Origin: Pythium myriotylum | Lineage: Eukaryota; Oomycota; Peronosporomycetes; Pythiales; Pythiaceae | DNA length: 64,000 nt | Assembly: GCA_023091665.1 (NCBI GenBank) | Contig: JALJCQ010000018.1 | Span: forward strand, 682,001-746,000 | Direction: 5' to 3' | Shown here: positions 10,417 through 18,711 of the stretch, one piece after another | Layout: the number at the start of each line of letters is the position of its first letter | How positions within the stretch are numbered: the first letter of the stretch is position 1 | Program-made: the position numbers and the translations under genes | The notes under the pieces: generated by a model | Database searches by the model: none | What the model was told of the DNA's origin: nothing | What the model saw: the letters and a program-made list of their open reading frames with translations, nothing else

Positions 10417-11341
10417 AAACGCGATTGCGAGTGATGGTTGATTGTCGTGAACGTTCTCCAAATAGACCTTCACTCACACCAAATGTAGCCATCTTCCCAC
10501 TCCAACTCCCCGTCTGCCAACCACTCCACCCAACAGCTCACTTGACAATCCGCCACACCAACCACCACCACCACCACCACCACTTCAAGCACGACCAATG
10601 CCACTCATCACACAAGTCGCCTCGTCTGACTCCTCACTGCCTGCCGTCTCCAGTCGCAACGTCCGCTGTCTCATCGTCGGTGAAGATCTCGACTTCGGAC
10701 TCGGATCCTTCGCACTCGCCGTCGATGAAGACATGACTATCCACCAACTACAGCAACACGTCCTGCAACACATCCCGAGTAACAGCCAGGAGCGCATCGG
10801 CTCCGAGGTCCAGCTCTTCAAGGGGTTCGATCTCTACACAAACGACTCCACTACCACGCCGACCAAGCCGAAGCGCCGGTTGTCGCTGGCGTCAGCATCA
10901 CCTATCGACGAGCTGCTCCACTCTCTGACGCCTGAGAAGACTGCCAACAAGTACTTCCAGCGCAAGTATGCCATGCGCAAACGTGCGTCGCTGGGAGAGT
11001 ACTTGCCACGAGGCCGCAAGTGCGAGAGTTCACGGATCGATGTCCTCGTGAGTGTGCCCAAGTTTGACTTGAGCGAAGATATCGCGGAGATGGAGAGAGA
11101 AGAAGAGAGTGAGGCAGAGATGGAGTTCGACTTTGGCTTTGATGATGCGAGCGAGACGGCGTCGTTCGCGTCGATGTCAAATGGTGGCACACGTTCGACG
11201 TCGTCATCGCTGAAGCGCAAGCGTGACCCGGTCGTGGAGGAGGCGCTGTTGAAGGGAGAGCTGTTCGTCCCGGCCAAGTGGCAGCGTGCGACTTGCGGCC
11301 GCATGGTGTCTTCCAGTTCGCGTCGATTGCGTTGCTCTTGG
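10417..11341 (+). repeat. Inverted duplication 1, right arm
   Basis: Reverse-complement partner of 5759-6679. Position sums are constant at 17100 across the coding part and shift to 17096 beyond a 4-base insertion (agac, near 10525-10535). The opposite-strand reading frames are also identical between copies, so the nucleotides are virtually unchanged and this is not mere protein conservation. The arms are separated by about 3.7 kb. Confidence 0.85.
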
Positions 11342-11362
11342 ATGGAATGCAGTGGACACTAG
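10598..11362 (+). CDS. Unknown Ser-rich/acidic protein, right copy of an inverted pair
   Basis: A 254-residue ORF from the ATG at 10598, identical to the 5744-6502 product over about 237 residues. The C-terminus then differs (SSSRRLRCSWMECSGH here). Features match the other copy: a possible ubiquitin-like N-terminal fold over residues 21-75, Ser/Thr-rich middle, acidic run at about 165-180, and basic SLKRKRD patch near residue 213. The two divergent tails suggest that one or both copies lost the original 3' end when duplicated. A splice donor-like gtgtcttcc follows CGCATG near 11304, so the native gene may have a further exon. Function unknown. Confidence 0.6.
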   Translation: MPLITQVASSDSSLPAVSSRNVRCLIVGEDLDFGLGSFALAVDEDMTIHQLQQHVLQHIPSNSQERIGSEVQLFKGFDLYTNDSTTTPTKPKRRLSLASASPIDELLHSLTPEKTANKYFQRKYAMRKRASLGEYLPRGRKCESSRIDVLVSVPKFDLSEDIAEMEREEESEAEMEFDFGFDDASETASFASMSNGGTRSTSSSLKRKRDPVVEEALLKGELFVPAKWQRATCGRMVSSSSRRLRCSWMECSGH

Positions 11363-11430
11363 AATCTCGACATGAGAATACAACGCTCAAATATATTTCT
11401 GATTCCTGTTCTTGACAACATCGTCGCATC

Positions 11431-11820
11431 TCAGGGCATAGCCGTATTCTTCACTGCCGTAGAGGCTGCAGCGCGTTTGCCAGTGGTGACACCAGAGCTG
11501 GAGTGGCCCCGGCTGCAGTCACAGTCTTTCTTCTTGTTGTGGCAGCCGCCACACTCGAGATCACCTTGGATCTGCTCCTGCTTCGTGGCACAGGCAAGAC
11601 AATTGCAGCCTTGGCAACGACAATCGACCATCTTCGACCCGCATCCAGTACAGGCCTTCTGCTGCTCTCGTGAGTACTTCCTTTGCCCCTCTACAGAGCT
11701 GTGCGCCAGCGCGATCGTGTCCATAGTAGTCGCTCTCTTGTTGCTGGATCGTTGGAAACTGCGTGTTTTTCTGGGAAGCTTGCCATGGGAAGCGGCGATA
11801 TCCACCCGAGACGTGGCCAT
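11431..11820 (-). CDS. Small Cys-rich protein (possible zinc-binding), unknown
   Basis: A 129-residue ORF from the ATG at 11820. Residues of about 57-103 hold a dense Cys cluster: CTGCGSKMVDCRCQGCNC, then LACATKQ and ECGGCHNKKKDCDC. CxxC and CxC pairs repeat in a pattern typical of zinc or other metal binding. The N-terminus is basic and Ser/Thr-rich without a clear signal peptide. The ORF converges on the right copy of the duplicated gene, ending 68 bp from its stop. I know of no named family with this pattern. The organised Cys spacing is the main reason to treat it as real, and the alternative plus-strand frame over the same DNA looks like a shadow. Confidence 0.45.
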   Translation of the reverse strand: MATSRVDIAASHGKLPRKTRSFQRSSNKRATTMDTIALAHSSVEGQRKYSREQQKACTGCGSKMVDCRCQGCNCLACATKQEQIQGDLECGGCHNKKKDCDCSRGHSSSGVTTGKRAAASTAVKNTAMP

Positions 11821-12722
11821 CTGTCCCAGAGAAAGTATGTGTCACATACCGAAAACCAGTGAAGCTTCTGCTCGCTTCTCTGTGAGGGAGGATCCTCCTC
11901 GTCAAGACCCAGTCTTGCGTGTGTACCTCACGACTGGCGAGCTTCCGTCACCACTGATACAGACGACATCCTACTACCTACCAAATACGATGCAAATGGC
12001 AAAGTGCGTACAGCGAGTGCGCTGAGAAGTAGCACCATCTCAGAGAGGTTAAACACGACCAAGCAGCCTCCAGGGCAGCTGCGCTGACTCGCTCATGACT
12101 GCGACGCGTGACGCGCATGTCGCCGCTCTAGTCGTTTCGTCGCCTTCTTCCCTCCCTGCCTCTCTCTCGTCGAGTCCAACGTCAGTCGCAACCCACTTCA
12201 CGTGTCTTTCGCTTTCGACTTCGTGACTAAGAATGGGATCGCACATCGTCCGCGTCTCTTTGGCCCGCGCCGTCAAGTTGCGAAGCTCGCGCTCTGAGTT
12301 GAGATCGTCGGCCGTCGACGCCGCCCGACCAGAGGAGAAGGAAAACGCCTCTTTCTGAACCAGGAGCGACTGCACCGCGCTCGACTGGGTGCGGCACCCG
12401 GTCGCCAGCCACGTGCATGTCTTTCCTCCGCTTCTCTTCGTCTGCATGTCGGAGTTTCGCTTCGTCGCATGCGGTGCCGCGTATCTGAGCCCGTCAGCAG
12501 TCTTTTTCCAACCTGCTTTAATTGATACATTCAGTGGTCTACACCACATATCTCAGCAGAAAGTGTCCTGTAACGTGTACTTGAAACCTGTAACATCCGA
12601 ATCTAGACGTGGTCCACACATTTTCGCGACCAACATTCCCTCCTCGCTCAAATCGAAAGGCTCCAGTCGAAGGTCTCAGAATCCCAACACCCTCTTGACC
12701 CCCAGCCGCCCCTCACCTCCTC
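11821..12722. other. Intergenic region with one doubtful minus-strand ORF
   Basis: A minus-strand frame from an ATG at 12549 to 12049 (166 codons) has a biased, Glu/Arg/Thr-rich composition and could be a small gene or an exon. It would be divergent to the protease gene at 12723. It has no domain I recognise and the DNA here is GC-rich, so open frames arise easily. I leave it as unsupported. No other gene or RNA is visible. Confidence 0.35.
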
Positions 12723-13709
12723 ATGGTCGTCGCCACGCTCAGCCGCCAGCGCACCGTGCTCTCGCTCACGACGCGCTTCTGCCTCCCGCACGAAGGCATG
12801 ACCAAGCTCGAGTACCTCAGCCGCGGCTCGGCGTTCCTGCTCGACAGCAGCGCCTCGAGCTCGTCGCCGCCCTCGCTGCGCGACCTCAAGATCCTCACGT
12901 GCCAGCACGTCGCGTGCCCGTGGCTCTTCCCCAACTACTTTGCCGAGAAGTGGGACTGGCTGCAGCACGTGAACGAAGACTTTGTGCAGCACTCGCTGCA
13001 GCTCCTCGAGTTCCCAGCCGACGACGCAGACCTCAAGGCCGCCACTTTCCACCCACGCGTGCTCGTCGACATCCCACTGACGCAGCAGGTGTGGCTGCAT
13101 CCGGACCGCGATGTCGCGATGCTCGCTGTCGACGAAGAGAACGAGCAGCGGTGGAGCGAGCTCGTGGCGCGATGGCAACTCCACGCTCTCTCTCTCCACC
13201 CGGCGCCGTCCAAACCCGGCGACCTGCTGCTCTTCAGCGGCCATAAGCAGCTCGATGATAAGAACACCGAAAGCGACACTAGCAGCGCTGTGTCCTCTGA
13301 CAGTGACGAAGAGACAATCGAATCAAACGACTCGGTCGGCCAGTTCCCGAAAGAAGTCTATGGCCGGTTCGTCGGTCGCAGCACACGAGGCCAGGCGTTC
13401 GCGTGGAGCGAAGAGATCCTGGAAGAAGGGATGTGCGGCGGTGCCGTGATCAACGAGGCCGGAGACTGCGTCGGTCTTGTCGAAGGCATCGTCCCGCCAT
13501 ACGACCCGGCCGCAGCTCGTGCGCAGGCTGTACTCTCGTCCGATGCTACGCAAGAAGAACGCGAAGCCGCCGCAGCAGCGGCTGCGACAGCGCGGATGCA
13601 GAAGGCACTAGAGAACCACGTCGCATTCGTGCCATCGGCAGATATCCGTGATTTCCTGAATGACGGCTTGAGCCACTCGGTGCTGACAGGCATGGCTCTC
13701 GATTTGTAA
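12723..13709 (+). CDS. Trypsin-fold peptidase homologue with Cys at the nucleophile position
   Basis: A 328-residue single-exon protein from the ATG at 12723. The layout follows a chymotrypsin-like (Trypsin_2) domain. GSAFLL is at about residue 35, the catalytic-type His62 lies in LTCQHVACPW, a candidate Asp130 lies in HPDRDVAMLAV, and the nucleophile motif is EEGMCGGAV with Cys238 where serine proteases have GxSGG. The following NEAGDCVGLVEGIV strand is the usual continuation. An acidic Ser-rich insertion (residues of about 180-205) separates the two barrels. There is no clear signal peptide, so it is probably cytosolic or organellar. It may be a cysteine-type protease of this fold, as in picornaviral 3C-like enzymes, or an inactive relative; the sequence alone cannot decide. 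It converges on the RNase T2 gene. Confidence 0.75.
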   Translation: MVVATLSRQRTVLSLTTRFCLPHEGMTKLEYLSRGSAFLLDSSASSSSPPSLRDLKILTCQHVACPWLFPNYFAEKWDWLQHVNEDFVQHSLQLLEFPADDADLKAATFHPRVLVDIPLTQQVWLHPDRDVAMLAVDEENEQRWSELVARWQLHALSLHPAPSKPGDLLLFSGHKQLDDKNTESDTSSAVSSDSDEETIESNDSVGQFPKEVYGRFVGRSTRGQAFAWSEEILEEGMCGGAVINEAGDCVGLVEGIVPPYDPAAARAQAVLSSDATQEEREAAAAAAATARMQKALENHVAFVPSADIRDFLNDGLSHSVLTGMALDL

Positions 13710-13847
13710 ACAGGACTCCCCTTATGAACTTAACTGTAATCCATAGAATCCATAGAGCTTTCGTTTGCAAGCATGTTGATAGTATCAAGTTCAGGTTGTG
13801 GCGTATCGCGAACTTTACCGGGGCTCTAACTACTTCTTTCGGCCAAA

Positions 13848-14780
13848 TCATTTCGGGTGCACGTAGGCATCAAGCGTGATCGGGAGTGATGCGTTGCAGG
13901 GAACAAACGCAGAGCTCTTGGTGGCTTCCGCGCAATCGATAGGCTTGAACGGCGCCGTCGCGTTGGAGATCTGCGGCTTCTCGAAGCACGATCGAATGGC
14001 TGAGAAGCGGTTCGTACCGTCACCGTTCGAGCACAGCACTTGGACCTTCTTGGGGTACAACGCTTTGACGGCTGCGACCGTTGTCTTCTTGGAAGTCAAA
14101 GCCCAGCGATTGATCTTGTTCGTGGCCGCATCCAGCTTGGCTGCGACGTTGAGCGTAGCCTCGAAGTAGTTGACGGCGGCCTTCTCCCAGTCGTCGCCGA
14201 ACGCGTTGTAACAGATCCCGTGCTTCTGGAATTCGTGGTTGTAGATCTCACAGAGCGTGTCGTACGCGTTGCTTTGCGTCGGGTCGACCCACTTGCACGC
14301 CATCTCCTCGAGCAGCTTTGGCTGGTTCTTGGCAAAATTGGCGGCGTGGTACGGCTTGTTGGCCAGCGTGTCGGTGACGTTGCAGCAGCCAGCGTAGCCG
14401 TCGTTGTAGTTGGGCCAGAGCCCGTGGATCGTGAGCTCGCTCTTAACGACCTCGGGCTTGCACGTGATACCGTTCGGATATGGGTTGACGTTCTGGTGTG
14501 AGATGGTCGAGTCGACACCACGGAGCAGGTCACGACAGAACTGCGGCACAAAGAGCTGCTCGAGAAGCAGGTAGTCGTAGTCACCGGGGCGCTGTTTCTT
14601 GGCAAGACACGTAGGATCGTTTGTTAGGCAAGTGGGCTTGGCCTTGGAATTGACACAGATGTCAACACATTGCTCCTTGGGGGGTGTTGGGATCCAACCG
14701 CCGAGGTAGTCGATGGCAGCAACGGGCTGAGTGGCGGCAGCGAGCGCGAGAGCAGCGGCGGAGGCGATTGAAGCGAGCAT
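13848..14780 (-). CDS. Secreted ribonuclease T2
   Basis: A 310-residue protein starting at the ATG at 14780, with a clear signal peptide (Ala-rich hydrophobic core, probable cleavage near residue 22, VAA|ID). Both conserved catalytic segments of the RNase T2 family are present: LTIHGLWPNYNDG with His119, and HEFQKHGIC with Glu183, Lys187 and His188. The family normally has EW before the lysine; here it is EF. At least twelve cysteines suit a disulphide-bonded extracellular enzyme. T2 enzymes cleave single-stranded RNA through a 2',3'-cyclic phosphate. In a filamentous oomycete this would act outside the cell or in vacuoles, for nutrient scavenging or at the host interface (inference). There are no introns, and it is convergent with the protease gene 138 bp away. 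Confidence 0.92.
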   Translation of the reverse strand: MLASIASAAALALAAATQPVAAIDYLGGWIPTPPKEQCVDICVNSKAKPTCLTNDPTCLAKKQRPGDYDYLLLEQLFVPQFCRDLLRGVDSTISHQNVNPYPNGITCKPEVVKSELTIHGLWPNYNDGYAGCCNVTDTLANKPYHAANFAKNQPKLLEEMACKWVDPTQSNAYDTLCEIYNHEFQKHGICYNAFGDDWEKAAVNYFEATLNVAAKLDAATNKINRWALTSKKTTVAAVKALYPKKVQVLCSNGDGTNRFSAIRSCFEKPQISNATAPFKPIDCAEATKSSAFVPCNASLPITLDAYVHPK

Positions 14781-15375
14781 TGCCGGGGACTCGGTGGGTT
14801 TGAGAATGAAAGCGAAGGAGGAACTCTCTCGAACGAAGTCTCTCGGCCTTGCTGAAGATGAGACCTTGAAGACTGGGACAGTAGTTGTCGCGTCGCTCGT
14901 GAGTAATCTCTGTTTTGTTGGGTCCCGAGACCCTGACTAACGGAGCTCGTCAACAAATCTGCCACCAGCTGGGGCTTGCGTCAACCCAGTTCCCTCGCCA
15001 GACGCCCGATCAATGGGTGCGGCGGGTGTGCATTCAGAGACGCTCGACACGACGACGCAATCTCTGGCCGATGGAGACGCCAGGGTGACAGGAGCTGACA
15101 GATGAGTCAACGGGAGTTGACCTATTGATGCCTATCATGCATGGGGACGGCCATCCATGGCAGCACTGACCAAGGGAATGCCTGCCTTTCGGATTCAGAC
15201 ACGCGAGCGGCCACTGCGACACGTTGACGGCGTTGTGGTGCGTGGCAGCCTCCACCCAACGCGCTGCCCCAGATGGCCGTGTGAAGCCCAACCATCAGAC
15301 ATCTGCGGGAAGAATGGCAGAATGGCCTGGCTGCGTCGTGGTGGTGATACCACAAACGCGTTGATTAAAACCCAC

Positions 15376-15441
15376 GATCCTTGAAGTCTCGTTGCCGATT
15401 GGAGGCGATGATCTCCAATCGGCAACGAGACTTCAAGGATC
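15376..15441. repeat. Perfect 29-bp inverted repeat (hairpin) with 8-base loop
   Basis: Arm 1 is 15376-15404 and arm 2 is 15413-15441. They are exact reverse complements, separated by gcgatgat. After one mismatch the pairing continues outward through ttaaaaccca and tgggcttaaaa, giving an imperfect arm of about 40 bp. It lies between the RNase T2 promoter and the first small-peptide gene. Confidence 0.9.
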
Positions 15442-15476
15442 ATGGGCTTAAAAATTTGATTGGAACGAAAGAATGT

Positions 15477-15480
<4 letters not shown>

Positions 15481-15534
<54 letters not shown>
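15481..15534. repeat. (AG)27 microsatellite followed by G-rich run
   Basis: Twenty-seven uninterrupted AG dinucleotides run directly into a stretch of G with few interruptions, up to about 15551. Such a purine tract can form triplex or slipped structures and is prone to length change. Confidence 0.9.
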
Positions 15535-15540
<6 letters not shown>

Positions 15541-15679
15541 AGGGAGGGGGGAGTCTTCTTGTGTGATTGTTCAGATGAGTGCGCGACGTCACATCGATGT
15601 ATTTTTGTAAGATAGGAGGTAAGTTCATGAACTGAGCGAGTCTTCGTGATTTCCCGCCGAGCACTGTCGGACGCGATCT

Positions 15680-15841
15680 TCAGAACCATTCAGGGATGAT
15701 CGGGCCGACGTTCTGGAGCTCTTCCTCCCAGCTCAAAAACTTTTTGAGCGACGGGAAAACCGCCTCGAGGAAGCCGACAATCACGACGATAACTTCGGCC
15801 TCGCGCTTGACGGGGATTGGCATGGTCTTCGCATCGAACAT
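15680..15841 (-). CDS. Small peptide family, member 1 (53 aa)
   Basis: The ATG at 15841 has an in-frame TAA twelve codons upstream, so the ORF cannot be longer. The 53-residue product contains GFLEAVFPSLKKFLSWEEEL followed by NVGPIIPEWF at the C-terminus. This pattern recurs in the peptides at 17451-17618 and 18225-18386 and in their mirror copies: a hydrophobic helix ending in EAxFPSxK, then LSWEDEL or a variant, then GPI before a short tail. The peptide has no signal sequence and no Cys pairs, and is acidic and probably alpha-helical. Similarity holds along the whole length despite divergent DNA, which supports real coding. It lies outside the inverted arms and is single copy. Function unknown. 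Confidence 0.65.
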   Translation of the reverse strand: MFDAKTMPIPVKREAEVIVVIVGFLEAVFPSLKKFLSWEEELQNVGPIIPEWF

Positions 15842-16220
15842 AGCGCAGGCTGGAATAAGCTCGAAGGGACGTAGTTACTTGGAAGAGAGTTGGCGAATGA
15901 CGTGAAGCATGGACGGCTTTCACCTCGAGTCTTGACGCATTGTCGATCTGGCCGCGCGATCAGCGGGGAAGATGGTGAGGACAATGTCCCGTGTCATCAA
16001 CCTCGAGGACATGTAACGGCAGCGGCGACCGAGGATGATGCGACGGCTGACGCGGCGACGCACGCAAGGACAAACGAGAGGGCTCGAAGGTCACAACGCC
16101 ATCTTGGCCGTTTCATCGGAGCCCAAGCCATTGGATTGAATGGGATCACCCTGGTCTTGAAGAGGATTGCACAGACCTCGTCGAATATCGAAGATTATTC
16201 ACTTCAGATTTCGGTTTTTC

Positions 16221-16301
16221 CGGATCTACTTTGTCGAGTGTCCCTCCCTGCTTCTACGCTGGGACGAAGAGTTTAAAACGCATTGTGCTTGGCCATCGTG
16301 A
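16221..16301 (+). pseudogene. Decayed member of the small peptide family (left)
   Basis: The DNA aligns with the gene at 18225-18386: ggatctact, gagtgt, ccctcc and ctgggac.aagagttta occur in the same order with small deletions. The readable part includes RWDEEFKT, which corresponds to SWDQEFKR of the intact gene, but the upstream coding part and the GPI tail are lost. I see a disrupted frame and no start. Confidence 0.5.
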
Positions 16302-16400
16302 AGTTTGCATACCTCTCGTCTCCATACTCTAGGAACGTAACTATAATAATTTAGCAGCCACAATTAAAGACTAGACTGGCCTTCACCACTTCCTCCACGA
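16263..16400 (+). repeat. Direct repeat flanking inverted duplication 2, left copy
   Basis: This stretch resembles 28084-28235 in the same orientation. Shared blocks are agagttnaaaacgc, agtttg.ata followed by ctc.tctcca, aatttag followed by aattaa, and a final cactt..c..cacga. Identity is moderate with indels. The inverted duplication lies between the two copies. Confidence 0.5.
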
Positions 16401-17450
16401 CGTGGGGCTCGATAGGCTCCATCACGTGGGGCCAACAGCACGCCAGCATGTCTCTTCTCGGATAGAACTTCTGAAAAGACAAAGTTGTTGTTATTGAGGT
16501 CTACTGGTCGAAATAAATATCCAATTCGCCCTGAAGCGTTGGGTCCGTAGCGGCAAATTGTCATTCACGTTGGGAGGAAGAGCTAGCAAATCGCCTCGTC
16601 AATGATGACTAGACACGCTGCGCTTGAGCGTACGCGAATGCAATTGGAGAGCACTTCCCAGCGAGGGAGTTGGTTGATGCTGAGAATGTGATCCCTCCAA
16701 ATTGTGCGATCTCATCTTTGGCATTGTAGCCAATCGTAGAAATGATTTTTATCCTTTTCCATCCAATGATGGAATGCGAAGTCAATCCTCAAATCTGCTT
16801 AACTCAACTCTTGCCCGAGAAGAAAACTCAAGTCTCCGTGGCTGCTAGGTCGGCGAACGCCTGTGGCTCTAGAGAGCAAGGTTCCGAGCATCAGTTTCGT
16901 CGCAGCCTGCAACTTCCTTCTCAAGTACCAATCCAACAGCAAGCACGATTCGAGGGTTACCCGCTCCCACGCACTGCCATCGTCACGAAGCCAAATAGTA
17001 GTATCTAAAAATCCATTTCCAGCTTGATTGAGATCGCCTTCCCATCGACCAGGATTTTTTTCAGCTAAAGACGATCTCGTGCTGAGCGCAAAAGGAAGCA
17101 CAGACCAAGCAGGACAAACGGGATTCTCATTGTATTTACTTCCGTGCAATGATGGCAAAAGAGGGTAGAGTATTAGGAAAAGACTTCACCTGCATGATCA
17201 TCGTACGATCACTAATGACCAAAGAATTTTCTCTCAAGACAATCCATCTTGTTCAATTCTCTTCAGACCATGTTGATCTAGCTGAAATGTTTTCCGTTGC
17301 AACACAATCGTGACAAGCGATCCCATCAGCTGCCTTACTTTGTTTAGAGGTGGAAGCTCTGCCTGACCACAGTGATTGATGCGACAAAAATTGCGGAAAG
17401 CTTTGTAGTATTGTATTTTATTGTACGTCCCGTAACTTGGGATAACTCGC

Positions 17451-17618
17451 TCAGCACAGCTCCGGAGCAATCGGCCCGAGATCCGACAGCTCGTCCTCCC
17501 AGCTAAGGGAACTCTTGAATGACGGGAACGCAGCTTCGACAAAGCCGATGATCGATTCGTAGATGTCGCCCTCTGGCTTGGACACGGGTCGAGGGAGAAG
17601 AGTGGCTTCGGCCATCAT
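17451..17618 (-). CDS. Small peptide family, member 2 (55 aa), left copy
   Basis: The ORF begins with tandem ATGs at 17618 and 17615 and encodes 55 residues. After a Pro-rich lead (LLPRPVSKPEGDIYES) come IIGFVEAAFPSFKSSLSWED and then ELSDLGPIAPELC. It aligns end to end with members 1 and 3. There is no signal peptide, and a single Cys sits at the extreme C-terminus. It is divergent from member 3 across a 606-bp region. An identical gene lies at 26930-27097 in the other arm. Function unknown; confidence rests on paralogue conservation with shared start and stop positions. Confidence 0.7.
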   Translation of the reverse strand: MMAEATLLPRPVSKPEGDIYESIIGFVEAAFPSFKSSLSWEDELSDLGPIAPELC

Positions 17619-18224
17619 GCTGGGCGTGTGGGCTGGTCTAGAGGGAGGCTCGGTGTCGAGCGAGCAGAGAAAATTGCAGAATGAAGTGTCTGGGAACTAA
17701 CCACGAGCGACTTCACTAACTCGCGCAAGGAATCACTTGAGCTCACGTCCCCTCTCTCTCGTTCTCTCGAGAGCGACCACAAGCGCGAGATTCCTTCTCT
17801 GGAAAGTTGGCTGCATATCACACGAGATACGCACTCGCGACGAAGGAGACGTGCGATTGCATTCGCAATGGCTGCAGTGGTGGAAAGAAATCTCACAGTG
17901 ACGTGGCGACTTGAATAGTTGCGAGTCCTGGCGATTGGAAGAAATGGTGAGGTCGCTGCTTGGATTGGAGGAAGTGGTGAGAGATCCCACTCTCTGAAAA
18001 ATACACGGGCACAGAAACTGGCCACGAAAGAAGACCATCAAACCACAGTATCCGCTAAAGATGAAACTTTCCACTCGGAGGCCTCGTTCTCACGACAAAC
18101 AGCCACAGACACAAGTGTGGCGTTCGTGCGGTATTCGATGCTCTCACTCCGTTCGGGTCATTCTCCAATTCCATCCGAGCCACGTGTAAGCAAGCCACAG
18201 CGACTTCATCTGTTCTCCAAAGAA
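17619..18224. promoter_or_regulatory. Candidate bidirectional promoter of peptide genes 2 and 3 (left copy)
   Basis: The 606 bp between divergent peptide genes appear unchanged in the right arm (26324-26929). The minus frame at 17615-18025 and the plus frame from 17919 are open but encode low-complexity Ser/Arg/Thr sequence without domains, so they are probably chance. A GA/CT-rich stretch (ctctctctcgttctctcgagagc) lies around 17753-17775. Confidence 0.45.
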
Positions 18225-18386
18225 ATGATCAGCACCGCCCCAACGAACACCATCACAGAGGCCGACGTGTACGAGGCCATCCTGGATCTACTGGAGTGTG
18301 CGTTCCCTCCACTCAAGTCGTATCTGAGTTGGGACCAAGAGTTTAAGCGTGTCGGACCCCTCATCGATCTGCCTGAGCTGTGCTGA
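18225..18386 (+). CDS. Small peptide family, member 3 (53 aa), left copy
   Basis: The ATG at 18225 gives a 53-residue peptide with ADVYEAILDLLECAFPPLK, then SYLSWDQEFKRVGPLIDLPE and terminal LC. The frame is open further upstream, but the start is placed here because it gives the same length and layout as members 1 and 2. It is acidic, has no signal peptide, and ends in PELC like member 2. An identical gene is at 26162-26323. Function unknown. Confidence 0.68.
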   Translation: MISTAPTNTITEADVYEAILDLLECAFPPLKSYLSWDQEFKRVGPLIDLPELC

Positions 18387-18429
18387 GTGTAGCACAGAAT
18401 GATGACCCCACGCGAAGCAATATCGAAAC

Positions 18430-18711
18430 CGAAACGCCACCAACTGGCGGAAACCCCTTCAAGAACACTCGATCACTGCGTGGCTTCGGTTTAGCGTTGG
18501 CAAACCACCATGTGAGGCCTTCATTCACCCTCCGACCATGACACAACGTGCATCCATTGCACCAATCAGGCGTCTAAACCAGAAGTCCGTTGTTCTAGAT
18601 TTATGATTATACTTCAAGGTCGATGCGCCCATTCGCGCGTCTCAAACGTATACTTGGATAAAAGGAAAAGTAACTTCTCACCAGAGAAGACCTTGGCTTT
18701 GTCGCTTGACT
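18430..18711. other. Unique left spacer between outer arm and secreted-protein gene
   Basis: About 280 bp with no match on the right side and no supported gene. It includes the 3' flank of the gene at 18712-20523. Confidence 0.45.

Larger units (their letters stand above)
14781..15679. other. Intergenic region with long hairpin and AG microsatellite
   Basis: This is the 5' flank of the RNase T2 gene on one side and the 3' flank of peptide gene 1 on the other. It holds the perfect 29-bp hairpin at 15376-15441 and an (AG)27 run at 15481-15534 (both listed separately). No protein-coding gene is supported; ORFs through the AG tract only encode Arg-Glu or Ser-Leu repeats. Confidence 0.5.
15842..17450. 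other. Region between peptide genes 1 and 2, with a decayed family member
   Basis: No intact gene is supported. The region contains the pseudogene-like relic at 16221-16301. From about 16570 onward it contains sequence that matches the far side of the inverted duplication, first weakly (16570-16783) and then strongly (from 16784). The long open minus frame at 16799-17158 is mirrored at 27390-27749 with several amino-acid changes and no domain, so I regard it as non-coding. Confidence 0.4.
16784..18429 (-). repeat. Inverted duplication 2, outer left arm
   Basis: Reverse complement of 26119-27764, with position sums constant at 44548, so there are no net indels over about 1.65 kb. Reading frames on both strands from 17234 to 18386 are identical between copies, whereas the outermost 400 bp carry scattered substitutions. 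Beyond 16784 a weaker match continues to about 16570 (partner near 28020). The arm carries peptide genes 2 and 3. Confidence 0.85.

Noticed and set aside
10254..10434. A possible transposase zinc-ribbon fragment (GRYQRCRVCFK) just before the right arm of duplication 1.
   Set aside because: Only one short motif fits, the expected following Cys/His residues are absent, and no terminal repeats or catalytic residues were found nearby.
12049..12549. A 166-codon minus-strand ORF upstream of the protease gene.
   Set aside because: It shows no recognisable domain and lies in GC-rich DNA where long chance ORFs are common. No second copy or other conservation cue exists within the window.
15481..15551. 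ORFs encoding Arg-Glu or Ser-Leu dipeptide runs across the microsatellite.
   Set aside because: They are translations of a simple AG repeat, not genes.
16799..17158. A 119-codon minus frame mirrored at 27390-27749 in the outer arms.
   Set aside because: The two copies differ by several amino-acid changes over a short length with no bias toward conservative change, and no domain is visible. Non-coding drift explains it.
17615..18025. A 136-codon frame between the peptide genes, duplicated at 26523-26933.
   Set aside because: Its perfect duplication follows from the repeat itself. The translation is Ser/Arg-rich without domains and overlaps the start of peptide gene 2 in another frame.
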